Of a stretch of DNA of 64,000 bases, positions 61,868-64,000 are shown piece after piece. Both the position numbers and the translations under genes were made by a program. The notes under the pieces are model-generated. The model saw nothing but the letters and a program-made list of their open reading frames with translations. It was not told the origin of the DNA and made no database searches. The stretch's first letter is position 1; each line of letters begins with the position of its first letter. The stretch lies in the NCBI RefSeq assembly GCF_001753205.1, contig NZ_CP017560.1:1550001-1614000 (forward strand), read 5' to 3'. This DNA comes from Sporosarcina ureilytica. GTDB lineage: Bacteria; Bacillota; Bacilli; Bacillales_A; Planococcaceae.

Positions 61868-63180
61868 TGGAAGAGATAATGGTTGTAATGTTATTTATTA
61901 GTTTAGTTATAGGTCTAGCTACAGGACATCCAATAGCCTTTGTATTGGGGGGATTAGCAACTATTTTTGGTTTATTAGGCTGGGGTCCTCAAGCAATTAA
62001 AATTTTTACTAACAATATTAACTCAGTTATGGGTAACTTCACGTTAGTTGCCATTGCAATGTTCACTTTGATGGCAAACTTATTAGCCTCTTCCAGAATC
62101 GCCGAAGGATTATTCGAGTCTTTGCGTTATTTATTAGGGAGGTTACAAGGAGGTTTAGCATTTGCCGTCATTGTAGTTTCGACAATTTTAGCGGCTACCA
62201 CAGGTGTCGTTGGTGCATCAATAGTAACGATGGGGGTATTGGGACTTCCTGTCTTGTTGAAGTATGGATATGATGAAAGGTTATCAACCGGAGTTATTGC
62301 GGCAGGAGGAACTTTAGGTATATTAATTCCCCCAAGTATTATGTTAGTTGTAATGGGAGCCCAAGCACAAGTTTCTGTTGGAGACTTATTCAAGGCAGCC
62401 TTGGTGCCAGGATTGATATTAGCCTTCAGTTATTGTGTGTATGTGCTTGTTCTTTGTTGGAAGAATCCCGAAATGGGACCGGCTATGACAGAAGAAGAAT
62501 TAGCCGCTATGCCATTGAAAAAAAGAATTACTGGTAGTTTGGTAAACCTTATTCCTCCATTAATATTAATCGTTGCCGTACTCGGAACGATTTATACAGG
62601 GGTAGCGACTCCAACTGAAGCAGCTGGAGTCGGGGCATTCGTAGCTTTACTGATGACAATTGCGTATCGGAAGTTCAGTTTTAAAATGTTAAGTGACTCT
62701 GTTTATGAAACTGCTAAAACGACTGCAATGGTTTTAATAATAATGGTAGGAGCAACTGCATTTGCTTCCATTTTCATGGCATTAAACGGAGATAAGTTAT
62801 TTCAAAATATCGTAAACTCCTTTGGTTTTGGAAAATGGGGTGTTTACATTGTCATGATGATTTTTATTTTCGTATTAGGAATGTTTTTGGATTGGGTAGC
62901 CATTGTGATGATTACTTTCCCAATCTTTCTACCATTATTAGAAAGCTATGACTTCAATATGGTTTGGATTGTAATAGTAATATCAGTGATGCTACAATCT
63001 TCTTTTTTAACACCACCTTTTGGTCATGCATTGTTTTATATTAAAGGAGTGGTAGGAGATTCAATTTCATTAGGTGTAATATACCGAGGAATTGTACCTT
63101 TTGTAGCTATTATTTTATTAGTCTTGGTTATAATAACGGTTTTCCCAGGTCTAGTATTGTGGTTCCCAAGTGTTTTTTAA
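61867..63180 (+). CDS. TRAP transporter large membrane subunit (DctM family)
   Basis: Permease of 437 residues with about 12 TM helices. The DctM motifs GHPIAFVLGG, TGVVGASIVTMGVLGLPVLL, GTLGILIPPSIMLVVMG, GMFLDWVAIVMITFPIFLPLL and SSFLTPPFGHALFYIKG are all in order. Start overlaps the DctQ stop (TAATG). Completes the second TRAP system. Confidence 0.95.
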   Translation: MEEIMVVMLFISLVIGLATGHPIAFVLGGLATIFGLLGWGPQAIKIFTNNINSVMGNFTLVAIAMFTLMANLLASSRIAEGLFESLRYLLGRLQGGLAFAVIVVSTILAATTGVVGASIVTMGVLGLPVLLKYGYDERLSTGVIAAGGTLGILIPPSIMLVVMGAQAQVSVGDLFKAALVPGLILAFSYCVYVLVLCWKNPEMGPAMTEEELAAMPLKKRITGSLVNLIPPLILIVAVLGTIYTGVATPTEAAGVGAFVALLMTIAYRKFSFKMLSDSVYETAKTTAMVLIIMVGATAFASIFMALNGDKLFQNIVNSFGFGKWGVYIVMMIFIFVLGMFLDWVAIVMITFPIFLPLLESYDFNMVWIVIVISVMLQSSFLTPPFGHALFYIKGVVGDSISLGVIYRGIVPFVAIILLVLVIITVFPGLVLWFPSVF

Positions 63181-63223
63181 GTAGCAAAAATACCGTACAA
63201 TCATTGGAAAGGGGATTATTACA

Positions 63224-64000
63224 TTGAGTTTATTGTTTACACCATATGAAATACGGGGCACTGTACTGAAAAACAGAGTGGTGATGTCGCCAATGTGTAT
63301 GAATGCTAGTTTTGGTGCAGATGGATACACTTCTAATTGGCATCAAGTGCATTATGCGAGTAGAGCGATGGGGGGAGTTGGTTTGGTTATGATCGAGTCA
63401 ACGGCTGTAAACCCGAATGGAAGAATTAAAATGCATGATATAGGTATATGGGATGATAAATTTGTGCCAGGTTTACGGACAATTGTAGATGCCGTGCATG
63501 ATAGTGATTCTAAAATTGCGGTTCAACTTGCACATGCAGGAAGAAAAGCTCTTGTTGATGGAAGTATCATTGGTCCCTCACCACTTCCGTTTCAAGATGA
63601 TATGAAAATGCCAATTGAAATGACAGTAGAGATGATAAAAGATACGATTGAGGAATTTAAGCAAGCTACCATTAGGTCAAAGGAAGCGGGGTTTGATGTA
63701 ATAGAACTACATGGTGCGCATGGATATTTAATTAATCAATTTTTATCGCCTTTGTCTAACAAGAGAACAGATGAATACGGGGGAAGTCGAGAAAATCGAT
63801 TCCGGTTTTTAAAGGAAATTATTAAAGAAGTACGTTCCGTTTGGGATCAAGGGCTATTCGTTCGAATCTCTGCAGATGAATACCATCCTGAAGGAAATAC
63901 AATGGATGACTTTGTATATTTCTCAGAACAAATGAAAACGTTGGGTGTAGATTTGATTGATTGTAGCTCAGGAGCAGTAGTTCCAGCAAAAATTGACGTT
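63224..64000 (+). CDS. NADH:flavin oxidoreductase / Old Yellow Enzyme, 5' part
   Basis: The gene runs off the window after 259 codons. It starts at TTG 63224 after AAAGGGG and reads [22 protein letters not shown], with the Cys of YqjM-like OYEs in SPMCMN. It then has QLAHAGRKA, the substrate-binding His in [21 protein letters not shown], and [13 protein letters not shown] (each seen in part). These FMN enzymes reduce activated C=C bonds with NAD(P)H; longer relatives are 2,4-dienoyl-CoA reductases, and the missing end would decide. It follows the TRAP genes by 43 bases and is probably part of the same catabolic operon. Confidence 0.93.
   Translation, partial: MSLLFTPYEIRGTVLKNRVVMSPMCMNASFGADGYTSNWHQVHYASRAMGGVGLVMIESTAVNPNGRIKMHDIGIWDDKFVPGLRTIVDAVHDSDSKIAVQLAHAGRKALVDGSIIGPSPLPFQDDMKMPIEMTVEMIKDTIEEFKQATIRSKEAGFDVIELHGAHGYLINQFLSPLSNKRTDEYGGSRENRFRFLKEIIKEVRSVWDQGLFVRISADEYHPEGNTMDDFVYFSEQMKTLGVDLIDCSSGAVVPAKIDV

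Overview
The window is AT-rich, with strong AGGAGG-type ribosome binding sites, frequent TTG and GTG starts, a CcpA-type cre site and Bacillus-type gene families (TRAP uptake systems, YitT, YkvI, a SwrC-like RND pump, TspO). It looks like chromosome of a low-GC Gram-positive of the Bacillales, probably Planococcaceae (Sporosarcina or Lysinibacillus relatives). That placement is inferred from gene content and codon use only. I saw no tRNA, rRNA or CRISPR array.

Layout: (1) 1-4.8 kb: the 3' part of an aldehyde dehydrogenase, an MFS transporter, and a large unrecognised protein with a C-terminal XRE helix-turn-helix. (2) 4.8-9.65 kb: a decayed copy of sequence found again at 37.2-37.8 kb, then an intact IS3-family element inserted in the loop of the terminator of a minus-strand RND efflux pump. 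(3) 9.95-29.9 kb: a large catabolic island for histidine and probably related imidazole acids. It holds a TRAP transporter, a HisC-like aminotransferase, a 2-hydroxyacid dehydrogenase, a LysR regulator, a RidA protein, hutG, hutH, hutI, two different urocanase genes, an AraC-type regulator with a degenerate receiver, a YjiH-type membrane protein, a CaiB-type CoA-transferase and an acyl-CoA dehydrogenase. (4) 30-45 kb: housekeeping and accessory genes: cold-shock protein, orphan HicB-like protein with a mini-ORF leader, MerR and EAL pair, HrtAB-like ABC exporter, TspO, secreted protein, SDR, HEAT-like protein, Na+/Ca2+ antiporter, and a three-enzyme N-succinyl-amino-acid racemase cluster with an RpiR regulator. 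(5) 45-48.3 kb: a zone of decay with fused ykvI and yitT remnants, a lipoprotein gene with a stop codon in its signal peptide, a GMC oxidoreductase tail, a MITE and an IS3 remnant. (6) 48.3-64 kb: a second catabolic island with LysR, SDR, FAH-family enzyme, double cupin, HMG-CoA-lyase-like enzyme, acyl-CoA carboxyltransferase, acyl-CoA ligase, biotin carrier, broken biotin carboxylase, enoyl-CoA hydratase, SDR, MaoC, a second TRAP transporter and an Old Yellow Enzyme that runs off the window.

How the genes fit together: in island 3 the classical route histidine to urocanate to imidazolonepropionate to formiminoglutamate to glutamate is complete (HutH, HutU, HutI, HutG). Around it sit enzymes of the kind that interconvert histidine, imidazolepyruvate and imidazolelactate, and a CoA-transferase/acyl-CoA dehydrogenase pair that could oxidise imidazolepropionate to urocanate. 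I infer that the island feeds several imidazole acids into one pathway; this is the most interesting system in the window. Both catabolic islands carry their own TRAP system with a strong hairpin between the binding-protein gene and the membrane genes. In island 6 the biotin carboxylase is dead while its carrier and carboxyltransferase partners are intact, so the carboxylase must borrow a subunit or be failing.
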